Shown piece by piece: positions 1-8,671 of a stretch of DNA of 64,000 nucleotides; position 1 is the first letter of the stretch, and every line of letters begins with the position of its first letter. The DNA is from Zhengella sp020637775 (GTDB lineage Bacteria > Pseudomonadota > Alphaproteobacteria > Rhizobiales > Rhizobiaceae). The DNA lies in the NCBI RefSeq assembly GCF_041397485.1, contig NZ_JAWKWO010000002.1, positions 620,001-684,000 on the forward strand. Reading direction: 5' to 3'. The position numbers and the translations under genes were made by a program. The notes beneath the pieces are model-generated. The model ran no database searches and was not told the DNA's origin. It saw nothing but the letters and a program-made list of their open reading frames with translations.

Positions 1-17
1 ATGCAGGAGGCGCGCCC

Positions 18-791
18 ATGTTGAGCACCTATGTGCAATACAATCTCATTGCCGCGAACATGGATCGCTCGGTCGAAGCCATCAATCGCGATCCCGTCGT
101 CAGCCGCGAGACCGAGTATTACCTGGCCAATATCGGCAATATCGACACGGTCGATGATTTCATGGCCGATACGCGCCTGTTCAACTACGCCATGAAGGCG
201 CATGGCCTGTCGGACATGTCCTATGCGAAGGCCTTCATGACCAAGGTGCTCGAGGAAGGCCACGATGACGACGAGGCCTTTGTCAACCAGTTGGCCGACA
301 AGCGCTATATCGAGTTTGCCAAGACCTTCGATTTCAACCGCTACGGCGCCACGGCCACCACGTTCAGCCGGGCGACGACCGGCGTGGCGGAGAAGTATGT
401 GCGCCAGACGCTGGAGGAGAATGCCGGCGAGACCAACACGGCGGTGCGCCTGGCGCTCTATTTCGAGCGCAAGGCGCCGGAGATCAAGAGCGTCACGGAG
501 ATTCTCGCCGACCAGGCCCTGTTCACGGTCGTGCGCACCAATCTCGGCCTGCCCGAGAGCTTCTCGATGCTCGACATCGACCGGCAGATCGAGATCTTCA
601 AGGATCGCGTCGACCTGGAGGAATTTTCCGATCCCGAAGCCGTTGCCAAGCAGATCGAGCGTTTTTCCGCGCTCTGGGATGCCAACAACCCGGACCAGAC
701 GACCGCGAACAATATCGGCCTGCTTTTTTCCAACTCCAGTGCCGGCATCTCGCCCGATCTGATGATGGCCATCCAGACCCTCAGGAGATAA
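18..791 (+). CDS. DUF1217 family flagellar-cluster protein
   Basis: A 257 aa protein of the DUF1217 type, found in rhizobial flagellar clusters just before flgF; its molecular role is not established. It is mostly helical and soluble with no signal peptide or membrane segment. The ATG at 18 follows an AGGAGG-like ribosome site at bases 6-10. Its stop lies 6 bp before flgF, so it is part of the same operon. Family assignment rests on composition, length and position; no catalytic motif is visible. Confidence 0.8.
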   Translation: MLSTYVQYNLIAANMDRSVEAINRDPVVSRETEYYLANIGNIDTVDDFMADTRLFNYAMKAHGLSDMSYAKAFMTKVLEEGHDDDEAFVNQLADKRYIEFAKTFDFNRYGATATTFSRATTGVAEKYVRQTLEENAGETNTAVRLALYFERKAPEIKSVTEILADQALFTVVRTNLGLPESFSMLDIDRQIEIFKDRVDLEEFSDPEAVAKQIERFSALWDANNPDQTTANNIGLLFSNSSAGISPDLMMAIQTLRR

Positions 792-797
792 CGCGCC

Positions 798-1520
798 ATG
801 CAGGTGGGAACCTATGTCGGCCTGTCCTCGCAGATCGCCATCGAGCGCCGGCTTGATACGCTGGCCGACAACGTTGCAAATTCCGGCACGGTGGGTTTCC
901 GGGCGACGCGCATCCAGTTCCATGAGGCGTTGCAGGGGACGGGGCAGGACGCAACTGCCTTCGTGACGGAGGGCAAGACCTATATCGACGAACGGTCCGG
1001 CGGCCTGACGCAGACGGGCAATCCGCTTGATTTCGCCGTGCGCGGCAATGGCTGGTTCGCGGTGCAGACCGATGCCGGCATGGTGCTGACACGGGACGGG
1101 CGCTTTTCGTTGAACCCCGAGGGCGTGCTGGTCAATATCGATGGCGACCCCGTGCTCGATCCGGGCGGCGCGGCCATCCAGCTCAATCCGGCGGGCGGCG
1201 GGATCACGGCCGGCAAGGACGGCTTCCTCTATCAGAACGGCCAGCTTGTCGGATCGCTCGGTCTCTATACCTTCGAGCCCGGCGGCGACGTGAACCGCTA
1301 CGGCGCGTCCGGCATCATTCCCGCCACGCCTCCCGTTCCCGTTGTCGATCGTCCGGACATCGGCGCGGTGCAGGGCTTCATCGAGGAATCCAACGTGGAT
1401 CCCGTGCGCGAAATGACGCGCCTGATCATGCTTCAGCGCACGTTCGACAGCGTCGCCACCATGATCAAGGATGCCGACAGTTCGCTCAACAGCGCCGTCC
1501 AGCTCCTGGGTGGCAAGTGA
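798..1520 (+). CDS. flgF: Flagellar basal-body rod protein FlgF
   Basis: FlgF forms part of the proximal rod of the flagellum. The 240 aa protein has the N-terminal rod motif (IAIERRLDTLADNVANSGT, residues about 12-30), the central FlgE/F/G region with GNPLDFAVRGNGWFAVQT, and the C-terminal hallmark EESNVDPVREMTRLI followed by a heptad-like helix ending in QLLGGK. The length is typical. The ATG at 798 has AGGAG at 783-787. The next gene, fliI, starts 4 bp after the stop, suggesting coupled translation. Confidence 0.95.
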   Translation: MQVGTYVGLSSQIAIERRLDTLADNVANSGTVGFRATRIQFHEALQGTGQDATAFVTEGKTYIDERSGGLTQTGNPLDFAVRGNGWFAVQTDAGMVLTRDGRFSLNPEGVLVNIDGDPVLDPGGAAIQLNPAGGGITAGKDGFLYQNGQLVGSLGLYTFEPGGDVNRYGASGIIPATPPVPVVDRPDIGAVQGFIEESNVDPVREMTRLIMLQRTFDSVATMIKDADSSLNSAVQLLGGK

Positions 1521-1524
1521 CGCG

Positions 1525-2910
1525 ATGGCCGCCACGCTTGACCATCTGGAGGCATTGACCCATTCGCTCGCCGGCAGCGTGCTGCATGGCGGCTATGTCG
1601 ATTCCGTATCGGCCGGCTTCTACCGCGTGCGCGGGCTGGAACCCCATGTCACGCTCAACGATGCCGTATGGGCCGAAAGCGGCGGCCAGCGCCATTGGGG
1701 CAAGGTGATCCGTATCGATCCCGACGCCGTCGTCGTCGCGCCCTATCGCAGCACGCGTGCGCTGCGGCGCGGCGATGTCGTCCTGGCGGCGGGTGCCGTC
1801 CATGCGCCGCGCCCGAACATGGCATGGCTCGGCCGGGTGATCGACGCGCTGGGCGAACCGGTGGACGGGGGAGGGCCGATCCCGGTCCTGCCCGAGCGCC
1901 GCGGCGCTGCGCGGACGGTGCCGCCGCTTCATCGCGCGCGTGTCGATGCCCCGTTCCGCACCGGCGTGAAAGTGGCGGATGTCTTCACGCCGCTTTGCTA
2001 TGGCCAGCGCATCGGCATTTTCGCCGGGTCCGGCGTCGGCAAGTCGACGCTGCTGTCCATGTTCGCCCGCTCCGATGCCTTCGACGTTGCGGTGATCGCC
2101 CTTGTCGGCGAGCGGTCGCGCGAGGTGCGCGAATTCCTGGAGGACACGATCGGGCCGGAGGACGTGTCGCGCACCGTGACGGTCGTCGCCACCAGCGACG
2201 AAAGCGCCATGATGCGCTGCTCCGCGCCGGTCATGGCCCTGGAGGCGGCGGAATATTTCCGCGATCGCGGCATGCGGGTCCTGGTGATGATCGATTCGGT
2301 GACGCGCTACGCCCACGCCCTGCGCGAGGTCGGCATCGCGCTTGGCGAACCGCCCATCGCGCGCGGCTATCCGCCATCCGTCTTCGCCGCCCTCCCGCAA
2401 TTGATGGAGCGGGCCGGGCCCGGGCGCGAGGGCTCGGGCTCCGTCACCGCGATTGCCACCGTCCTCGTCGATGGCGACGATCACAACGATCCGGTCGCCG
2501 ACACGATGCGTGGCATCCTGGACGGCCATCTCGTGCTGGACCGCCACATCGCCGACCAGGGCCGCTTCCCTGCCGTCGACATCCTGGCGTCCCTGTCGCG
2601 CCTTGCGCTTCGCGTGTGGACCGAGGAACAGCGGCTGTTCGTGACCGAGTTGCGCGGGCTTGTCGCCCGCTACGAGGAAACGCGGGAAATCCGCATGCTT
2701 GGCGGGTGGATACGCGGCGCCGATCCGGTGCTCGACCAGGCGGTTGAACTGGTGCCGATGATCTACGAGGCCATGAAACAGGGGCCGCTCGATCCGCCGA
2801 GCCTCGATCCGTTCATCGAGCTGGCGCGCAACCTCAAGGAACGGCAGCGCAAGATGGATGTGCCGGAAGGCGCACAGCCCGGTGCGCGCCCGATGCAACA
2901 GGAGAAGTGA
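1525..2910 (+). CDS. fliI: Flagellar type III export ATPase FliI
   Basis: FliI is the hexameric ATPase that energises flagellar protein export together with FliH and FliJ. The 461 aa protein carries a Walker A motif (GSGVGKST, residues about 172-179), a Walker B-like strand (VLVMIDSVTRYA) and the T3SS ATPase signature around PPSVFAALPQLMERAG. An upstream in-frame start at 1471 would overlap flgF by 50 bases; the ATG at 1525, 4 bp after the flgF stop, gives the usual N-terminus (MAATLDHLEAL). It lies mid-operon and is intact. Confidence 0.95.
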   Translation: MAATLDHLEALTHSLAGSVLHGGYVDSVSAGFYRVRGLEPHVTLNDAVWAESGGQRHWGKVIRIDPDAVVVAPYRSTRALRRGDVVLAAGAVHAPRPNMAWLGRVIDALGEPVDGGGPIPVLPERRGAARTVPPLHRARVDAPFRTGVKVADVFTPLCYGQRIGIFAGSGVGKSTLLSMFARSDAFDVAVIALVGERSREVREFLEDTIGPEDVSRTVTVVATSDESAMMRCSAPVMALEAAEYFRDRGMRVLVMIDSVTRYAHALREVGIALGEPPIARGYPPSVFAALPQLMERAGPGREGSGSVTAIATVLVDGDDHNDPVADTMRGILDGHLVLDRHIADQGRFPAVDILASLSRLALRVWTEEQRLFVTELRGLVARYEETREIRMLGGWIRGADPVLDQAVELVPMIYEAMKQGPLDPPSLDPFIELARNLKERQRKMDVPEGAQPGARPMQQEK

Positions 2911-2911
2911 C

Positions 2912-3385
2912 ATGAGCCTCCTCTTCCAGGATCTCGGCTGGAAAGCCGCCGGCGCGGTTCTTTCCGCCGTCTGCGGCGCCTTGCCCTTCTACATCCATTT
3001 CAACCAGGAGAAATTCTCCCCGCCGACCATGGACTATACCGGTGTCGTCGCCGAGGTGGCGGAAGAGGAGAACCGCGCGGCACGCTTCGAGCGGCTTGGT
3101 CCCTCCGGCCAGGTCACGGTGATCGACCGCGTGGCAACCGGCACCGCGCAGCAGCAGGAACGGCCCGCTGCCGCCCTTCGCCAGCCCTTCCCGGGCGATG
3201 CCGCCGCGCTCAGGCTTCTGTCGATCTCGCAGAATTCGGCCCTCGTCGTCGATGGTGCTGTCGTGCAGTTGGTGCGGGTCGGTTCCCAGCTTTCCAACGG
3301 TGCGCGGGTCGAGGCGATCCGGACGACGGAAGCGGGCGGGCAGCTTGTCACCAGCACCGGCGAAGTGCTTGAAGCGGTGCGCTGA
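2912..3385 (+). CDS. Conserved hypothetical flagellar-operon protein
   Basis: A 157 aa protein starting 1 bp after the fliI stop (GGAGAAGTGACATG, so the ribosome site lies inside the end of fliI). Residues about 9-26 are hydrophobic (AGAVLSAVCGALPFYIHF), giving one possible membrane anchor, and the remainder is soluble with a compact beta-rich C-terminus (SALVVDGAVVQLVRVGSQL...). Rhizobial clusters carry an uncharacterised gene in this slot. No enzyme or binding motif was recognised. By position it could assist export or rod assembly, but that is only inference. Confidence 0.75.
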   Translation: MSLLFQDLGWKAAGAVLSAVCGALPFYIHFNQEKFSPPTMDYTGVVAEVAEEENRAARFERLGPSGQVTVIDRVATGTAQQQERPAAALRQPFPGDAAALRLLSISQNSALVVDGAVVQLVRVGSQLSNGARVEAIRTTEAGGQLVTSTGEVLEAVR

Positions 3386-3450
3386 ACCGGCCGGCTGCAA
3401 GCTCCGCGCAAGTCGAATCGTGTAGCCATCTTTCGAAGAAAGGTGGAACG

Positions 3451-3831
3451 ATGCAGATCCTGCCCTTGCTCGACATGGCGCACCAGCAGGCCTCCTGGCT
3501 CTCGGCCCGGCAGTCGGCGGTTGCGGCCAACATCGCCAATGCCAACACACCGGATTACCAGGCGCGCGACGTCACGCCCTTCGAGGCCTATCTGGACAAT
3601 TCGGCCGGCCGGCTTTCCGTCACGCAGCCCAGTCATCTGCTGGCATCGGGCGAGATGGCGTCCAGCGGCCAGGCGGGGCGGGGCGCCGACTACGCTGTCT
3701 ACGAGACGGCCAGGCCCGTCGTGCTGGAAACCGAACTGCTCAACCAGACGGATTTGCGCAACCAGTACGAACTCAACACGGCCATCGTGAAGGCCTTTCA
3801 CCGCATGTTCATGTCCGTGGCCAGGGGGTAA
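3451..3831 (+). CDS. flgB: Flagellar basal-body rod protein FlgB
   Basis: A proximal rod subunit, 126 aa. The N-terminal rod motif is visible as SARQSAVAANIANANTPDYQARDVTPFE (residues about 17-44), and the C-terminus ends in the helix NQYELNTAIVKAFHRMFMSVARG expected to pack with other axial proteins. The start at 3451 has AAAGGTGG 5 bp upstream. The 65 bp gap before it is one of the larger spaces in the operon; no convincing promoter was seen there. Confidence 0.93.
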   Translation: MQILPLLDMAHQQASWLSARQSAVAANIANANTPDYQARDVTPFEAYLDNSAGRLSVTQPSHLLASGEMASSGQAGRGADYAVYETARPVVLETELLNQTDLRNQYELNTAIVKAFHRMFMSVARG

Positions 3832-3834
3832 ACC

Positions 3835-4251
3835 ATGGATCCTTTGTCAGCATCGCTCAGGGTGGCGTCGTCGGGCATGCATGCCCAGTCCACGCGGCTG
3901 CGCGTCGTTTCCGAGAACATCGCCAATGCCTCGTCGACATCGTTGCAGGCGGGCGGCGATCCCTACACGCGCAAGACCGTTTCCTTCGCCGAGGAGGTTT
4001 CGCGCGACATGCCCGTGTCCAGGGTCCGCGTGTCGCAGATCGGCCTGGACGGTTCGGACTACCCCAAGGAACTCGATCCCGGCAACGCGGCTGCCGACGC
4101 CAATGGCTATGTCAAGCTTCCCAATGTCAACGTGCTGGTGGAGATGGCGGACATGCGCGAGGCCAACCGCTCCTACGAGGCCAATATCCAGGTCATGCGC
4201 CAGGTGCGTGAACTGGTCTCCATGACCATCGGGCTTCTGGGGCAGAACTGA
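3835..4251 (+). CDS. flgC: Flagellar basal-body rod protein FlgC
   Basis: Rod protein of 138 aa. It has the family motif near the N-terminus (RLRVVSENIANASSTS), the central PDPGNAAADANGYV-like segment (ELDPGNAAADANGYVKLPN) and the C-terminal NRSYEANIQVMRQVRELV helix typical of FlgC. It starts 3 bp after flgB. Its stop codon overlaps the fliE start (TGATG at 4249-4253), indicating translational coupling. Confidence 0.95.
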   Translation: MDPLSASLRVASSGMHAQSTRLRVVSENIANASSTSLQAGGDPYTRKTVSFAEEVSRDMPVSRVRVSQIGLDGSDYPKELDPGNAAADANGYVKLPNVNVLVEMADMREANRSYEANIQVMRQVRELVSMTIGLLGQN

Positions 4252-4562
4252 TGGCTGATCCGGTTTCCGCCCTTTCCGCGCTGTCGCTGCCCGCTCCGGC
4301 CGCAGCCGCATCCAGGCCTGCCGCGGCCGAGGCGGAAAGGGCCGCCGCCACCTTTGGCGCCGCCCTGGAGCAAGCCGGTACGCATTTCGTCAACACGATG
4401 CACGAGGGCGACCGGATGGCCCTGCGCGGCATTACCGGCAATTCCGGCCCGCGCGAGGTGGTCGAAGCGGTGATGACGGCGGAACAGACGCTGCAGGCCG
4501 CCGTCGCCGTGCGCGACAAGATCGTTTCGGCCTATCTCGAAATCAGCCGGATGAGCATTTGA
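4251..4562 (+). CDS. fliE: Flagellar hook-basal body protein FliE
   Basis: FliE connects the MS ring to the proximal rod and is the first rod component exported. At 103 aa it has the usual size, with an Ala-rich flexible N-terminus and the conserved C-terminal helices containing NTMHEGDRMAL and VVEAVMTAEQTLQAAVAVRDKIVSAY-type sequence. It begins with the A of the flgC TGA stop. FlgG follows 10 bp downstream. Confidence 0.93.
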   Translation: MADPVSALSALSLPAPAAAASRPAAAEAERAAATFGAALEQAGTHFVNTMHEGDRMALRGITGNSGPREVVEAVMTAEQTLQAAVAVRDKIVSAYLEISRMSI

Positions 4563-4572
4563 GGAAGACGCC

Positions 4573-5361
4573 ATGAGAGCCCTGTCCATCGCCGCAACCG
4601 GCATGAGCGCCCAGCAGACCAATCTCGATGTGATCGCCAACAACATCGCCAACATCAACACCACGGCCTTCAAGCGCGCCCGGGCGGAGTTCACCGATCT
4701 GCTCTACGAGGCCGAGACGCTGAAGGGCGCGCCCTCGCAGGCCAACCAGAACATTGTGCCCGAAGGTGCCTATATCGGCCTTGGCGTGCGCACCGCCGCC
4801 ATTCGCAACATCAACCTCCAGGGTGCGCTCGATGCCACCGGCAATGCGCTCGATGTCGCCATTTCCGGCCAGGGCTGGTTCCAGGTCCAGGGCCCGAACG
4901 GCGAAACCCTCTACAGCCGTGCCGGCGCTTTCAACACCAATGCCGCCGGCCAGCTTGTCACCACGGGCGGCTATCCGGTGGAGCCGGCGATCACCGTGCC
5001 GGCCGAGACGGTCCAGGTGGTCATCAACGATTCCGGCCAGGTCTTCGCCCGCTTCCAGGACCAGGTGGAATTGCAGGAGCTCGGACAGCTAACACTTGCC
5101 AATTTCGCCAACGAGGTGGGCCTGCTGCCGCTGGGCGAGAACCTGTTCGCCGAAAGTGCGGCGTCGGGCGCCGCCGTGCTGGGCGTGCCCGGCGATCCCG
5201 GCTTCGGCACCTTGCGCCAGGGCTATCTGGAATCGTCCAATGTTGATCCCGTGCGCGAGATCACCTCGCTGATCGCCGCACAGCGCGGCTACGAGATGAA
5301 CTCCAAGGTGATCCAGGCCGCCGACGACATGGCCGCAACCGTTTCGAAGAACCTGAGGTAA
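4573..5361 (+). CDS. flgG: Flagellar distal rod protein FlgG
   Basis: FlgG builds the distal rod that crosses the periplasm. The 262 aa protein has the N-terminal NLDVIANNIANINTTAFKR motif, the central GNALDVAISGQGWFQVQ segment, and the C-terminal LESSNVDPVREITSLIAAQR signature with a terminal helix. Length and motifs are fully typical. A GAGGAAGACGCC stretch upstream of the ATG supplies the ribosome site. Confidence 0.96.
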   Translation: MRALSIAATGMSAQQTNLDVIANNIANINTTAFKRARAEFTDLLYEAETLKGAPSQANQNIVPEGAYIGLGVRTAAIRNINLQGALDATGNALDVAISGQGWFQVQGPNGETLYSRAGAFNTNAAGQLVTTGGYPVEPAITVPAETVQVVINDSGQVFARFQDQVELQELGQLTLANFANEVGLLPLGENLFAESAASGAAVLGVPGDPGFGTLRQGYLESSNVDPVREITSLIAAQRGYEMNSKVIQAADDMAATVSKNLR

Positions 5362-5365
5362 GGCG

Positions 5366-5815
5366 ATGAGGTCGGGCGCTGCCCTTGCCGTTCTGCTCGC
5401 CCTGGGCATGGCTGTCCCGGCCGCCGCCGAGACCGTGCTGGTGGCGCGGCGAATCATCTATCCCGGCCAGGAGATCACTGCGGATCTGGTCGGCCGCATC
5501 CAGGTGAAAGGCAATGTCCTTTCGGATCGCGCCTTCCTCAAGAACCCGGACGAGGCGACCGGAAAGGTTGCGGCCAAAACCATCCTGCCCGACCGGCTGA
5601 TCTACCCGGAAGACCTGCGAGCTGCCGATCTCGTGCAGGCCGGCGTCCCCGTCAAGGCCATCTTCCGCTCCGGTGCGCTGGAAATATCGCTGGTCGGGGT
5701 TCCCCTGGCAAATGCGGCGCTGGGTGAGACGGTCCGTCTGCGCAATCGCGAAAGCGGCCGCCAGTTTTCCGGCACTGTGCAGCCCGACGGAACCGTTCTG
5801 GTGAGCGGGCAATGA
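5366..5815 (+). CDS. flgA: Flagellar P-ring assembly chaperone FlgA
   Basis: FlgA is a periplasmic chaperone for P-ring (FlgI) polymerisation. The 149 aa precursor has a signal peptide (hydrophobic residues 4-20, ending in PAAA before ETVLVARR) and a SAF-like C-terminal domain with VQAGVPVKAIFRSGALEISLVG. It is of the short type usual in this group. Its stop overlaps the flgI start (ATGA at 5812-5815), which fits chaperone and client being made together. Confidence 0.9.
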   Translation: MRSGAALAVLLALGMAVPAAAETVLVARRIIYPGQEITADLVGRIQVKGNVLSDRAFLKNPDEATGKVAAKTILPDRLIYPEDLRAADLVQAGVPVKAIFRSGALEISLVGVPLANAALGETVRLRNRESGRQFSGTVQPDGTVLVSGQ

Positions 5816-6918
5816 GGGCTTTCCGGGTTCTCCTCGTCATGCTTCTGGCCGGGATGGCCGGGCTTGCCCCGGCTGGCGCGGCCCGCGTCAAGGACATTGC
5901 ATCGCTGCACAGCGCGCGCGACAACCAGCTTATCGGCTACGGACTCGTTGTCGGACTCCAGGGTACCGGTGACAGCATGCGCAGCGCGCCCTTCACCGAG
6001 CAGTCGATGCGCTCCATGCTGAACAATCTCGGCATCGCCACGGAAACCGGCGCAACCCGCGCCAAGAATGTCGCCGCCGTGATCGTCACGGCCAATCTGC
6101 CGCCCTTCGTGCGCTCCGGCTCGCGCATCGACGTCACGGTTTCTTCGCTGGGGGATGCGTCCTCGCTGGCCGGCGGATCGCTGGTGATGACCCCGTTGCG
6201 CGGCGCCGATGGCGACATCTACGCCGCTGCGCAGGGCCCGCTCATCATTTCCGGGTTCAACGCGCAGGGCGTTGCCGAGCAGGTCACACAGGGCGTGCCG
6301 ACCTCCGGGCGCATTCCCAATGGCGCCATCGTCGAGCGTGAAATCCCGGCCCGCTTCGAGGACGAGAGGAATCTCGACCTCATGTTGCGCAATCCGGACT
6401 TTTCCACGGCCGTGGCCATGACCGATGCGATCAACGCCTATGCGACGCGGCGCTTCGGCATGAAGGTCGCCCGCGAGGTCGATTCCCGCACCATCGCGCT
6501 CACCAAGCCGAAAAAGGCCTCCGCCGCCCGCTTTATCGCCGAGATCGAAAACATTCGCGTCACGCCCGATGCGCCGGCCCGCGTGGTCATCGACGAACGC
6601 ACCGGCACGATCGTCATCGGCCAGGACGTGAAGATATCGCAGGTGGCCGTCAGTCATGGCACGCTCACGGTAACCGTGACGGAAACGCCGGAAATCGTTC
6701 AGCCGAACCCGTTCTCCGATGGCGAGACGGCGGTTCAGCCCTCCACCCTGGTCACCGCCAACCAGCCCGATTCGGTGGTCGCCATTGTCGATGGCGTCAG
6801 CTTGCGGGCCATTGCCAGCGGCCTGAACCAGCTCGGCGTCAAGCCAACCGACACGATCGCCATCCTTCAGGCGATCAAGTCCGTCGGCGCGCTTCAGGCG
6901 GAGCTTGTCCTGCAATGA
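5812..6918 (+). CDS. flgI: Flagellar P-ring protein FlgI
   Basis: FlgI forms the P ring in the peptidoglycan layer. The 368 aa precursor has a signal peptide (residues 1 to about 23, ending PAGAA), then the family start RVKDIASLHSARDNQLIGYG and the GLVVGLQGTGD motif, and ends with the conserved LKPTDTIAILQAIKSVGALQAELVLQ-like tail (beginning GVKPTDTIAILQ). It overlaps flgA upstream and motE downstream by 4 bp each (ATGA). Confidence 0.96.
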   Translation: MRAFRVLLVMLLAGMAGLAPAGAARVKDIASLHSARDNQLIGYGLVVGLQGTGDSMRSAPFTEQSMRSMLNNLGIATETGATRAKNVAAVIVTANLPPFVRSGSRIDVTVSSLGDASSLAGGSLVMTPLRGADGDIYAAAQGPLIISGFNAQGVAEQVTQGVPTSGRIPNGAIVEREIPARFEDERNLDLMLRNPDFSTAVAMTDAINAYATRRFGMKVAREVDSRTIALTKPKKASAARFIAEIENIRVTPDAPARVVIDERTGTIVIGQDVKISQVAVSHGTLTVTVTETPEIVQPNPFSDGETAVQPSTLVTANQPDSVVAIVDGVSLRAIASGLNQLGVKPTDTIAILQAIKSVGALQAELVLQ

Positions 6919-7433
6919 TCCGCCGCTGCGCCCGAACACGGCCTCTAATCGCCATGCTGGCCGCCGGCCTTGCCGTATGGGCCGCGTCCGCGCAGGCACA
7001 GGACATGCGCAATGTCTCCGTGGATGCGGCGCCGGGACCGGGCGATGCGGAACGTTATTGCACCAACATCTCCCAGGAGATGCAGGAGCTGCGCTACAAG
7101 ATCAAGGAAGAGAAGCTGCGCCAGTTGCAATCCGACGTGGAGGCGAAGCTGGCGGAACTGGAGCAGAAGCGCAAGGAACTGGAACAATGGGTTGGCCTTC
7201 GCGACGGTTTTGCCAGCCGTGCCACCGAAGCCCTTGTCGACATCTATCAGAAGATGCGCCCGGATGCCGCCGCCGCGCGGCTTGAACAGATCTCGCCGCA
7301 ACTGGCCTCGTCCATCCTTCTTGCGCTTCCGCCTGCCAAGGCAGGTGTCATCCTCAACGAGATGGAGCCGAAGCGCGCAGCTGCCGTCACGATGATCCTG
7401 GCGGCTGCCGCGCGCAAGGACGACGGAACATGA
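6915..7433 (+). CDS. motE: Flagellar motor chaperone MotE
   Basis: MotE is the rhizobial periplasmic chaperone that stabilises MotC. The 172 aa precursor has a signal peptide (AAGLAVWAASAQAQ at about residues 14-27), a long charged coiled-coil (IKEEKLRQLQSDVEAKLAEL..., about residues 60-95) and a C-terminal MgtE-N-like fold with MRPDAAAARLEQISPQLAS and ILNEMEPKRAAAV. It overlaps flgI and flgH by ATGA junctions. Assignment uses both sequence and the conserved position between flgI and flgH. Confidence 0.9.
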   Translation: MIRRCARTRPLIAMLAAGLAVWAASAQAQDMRNVSVDAAPGPGDAERYCTNISQEMQELRYKIKEEKLRQLQSDVEAKLAELEQKRKELEQWVGLRDGFASRATEALVDIYQKMRPDAAAARLEQISPQLASSILLALPPAKAGVILNEMEPKRAAAVTMILAAAARKDDGT

Positions 7434-8146
7434 CAAAGCGCCTTTCACTTCTCGCCGGTCTCGCCGCCGCCGTGCTCATCTCATCGGGATGCAGCCAGAG
7501 GGTCCGGGAAATCGGGCGCGCCCCGGAAATGTCGCCCATCGGATCCGGCGTCGATGAAGGCATGCTCGCCTACAAGAGCTATCCCGAACGGCCGCCGGCG
7601 AGCCCGTCGCGCTATTCGCTCTGGGACGACCGCGCGCACAACCTCTACAAGTCCAGCCGGGCGCTCAAGGACGGCGACGTCCTGACCGTGCTCATCTCGA
7701 TCAACGACAATGCCAAGTTCCAGAACAAATCGGCCCGCTCGCGGACCAATTCGCGCGATATCGGCCTGACCGGGGTCTATGACATCAATGGCGTTGGTGG
7801 AGCAGCCTCCGGTTCCGGCACCCTGAACGGCGGTTCGGATTTCGCCGGCGACGGCAGCACCGTGCGTTCGGAAAACCTGAACCTGTCGGTTGCCGCGCTG
7901 GTCACCCGGGTGCTGGCAAACGGAAATCTCATCATTCAGGGCAGCCAGGAAGTGCGCGTCAACCACGAACTGCGCATCCTGACCATTGCGGGCATCGTGC
8001 GGCCGGACGACATCGGCCCGGACAACACGATCCGCTACGAACGCATAGCCGAGGCGCGCGTCACCTATGGCGGCCGCGGCCGGCTCACCGAGGTGCAACA
8101 ACCATCCTGGGGCCAGCAGGTCACCGACCTGATCTTGCCGTTCTGA
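7430..8146 (+). CDS. flgH: Flagellar L-ring lipoprotein FlgH
   Basis: FlgH builds the L ring in the outer membrane. The 238 aa precursor has a lipoprotein signal with the lipobox ISSGC (Cys at residue 21). It shows the conserved SLWDDRAHNLYKSSRALKDGDVLTVLI region, the Gly/Ser-rich middle, and the C-terminal VNHELRILTIAGIVRPDDI and TVRYERIAEARVTYGGRG-type sequence (here NTIRYERIAEARVTYGG). It starts inside the motE stop and is intact. Confidence 0.95.
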   Translation: MTKRLSLLAGLAAAVLISSGCSQRVREIGRAPEMSPIGSGVDEGMLAYKSYPERPPASPSRYSLWDDRAHNLYKSSRALKDGDVLTVLISINDNAKFQNKSARSRTNSRDIGLTGVYDINGVGGAASGSGTLNGGSDFAGDGSTVRSENLNLSVAALVTRVLANGNLIIQGSQEVRVNHELRILTIAGIVRPDDIGPDNTIRYERIAEARVTYGGRGRLTEVQQPSWGQQVTDLILPF

Positions 8147-8156
8147 GGACGCGGAC

Positions 8157-8671
8157 ATGGACGACGAAACCGGGGAAGAGCCCAAACCCTCTCTCGTCAA
8201 GGGGCTGATCGTGCCGCTCGCCGTCGTCGTCCTTTTCGGCGCCGGCGCGGGCTGGGGTCTGGGCGCCTTCATCCTTGCGCCTAAAATCGCATCGCCGGCT
8301 GCGACCGCGCAGGCGGATGCCGGTGCAGCCGCCCATGGCGGCGAAAAAGCCGGCGCAGAGGCGAAACACGATGCCCCGGCGGCCGGCCCGCAGGTCACGG
8401 CGCTGGATCCCATCGTCACCAACATAGCCGTCCCGTCCGCCACATGGATGCGCCTTGAACTCTCGCTGGTGCTGAACGAGACGCTGGAGCCGCATGTGGC
8501 CGACTACATTCACCAGGACCTGCTGGCCTTCGCCCGCACGCTGCGCTCGACTATGTCGACACGCCGACAGGTTATCTGCAATTCCGCAACGACCTGCTGG
8601 ACCGGGCGCGCCTGCGGGCCGGGCCGGGCAAGATAGAGCAGGTTCTGATCAAGACGATGCTGTTTGAATGA
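8157..8671 (+). pseudogene. fliL: Flagellar protein FliL, frameshifted
   Basis: FliL is an inner-membrane protein that supports stator function. The frame opens at ATG 8157: cytosolic N-terminus, a membrane helix (IVPLAVVVLFGAGAGWGLGA, about residues 17-36) and a periplasmic domain. Near base 8545 one base appears missing. As written the frame ends at 8636 with an unrelated Arg/Cys-rich tail (STMSTRRQVICNS...). In the alternative frame from 8546 the expected end appears: LDYVDTPTGYLQFRNDLLD and then KIEQVLIKTMLFE, stopping at 8669-8671. That TGA overlaps the fliP ATG (ATGA), the junction style of the rest of the operon. Restoring one C would give 171 aa. It may be a real mutation or a sequencing error. 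Confidence 0.85.
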
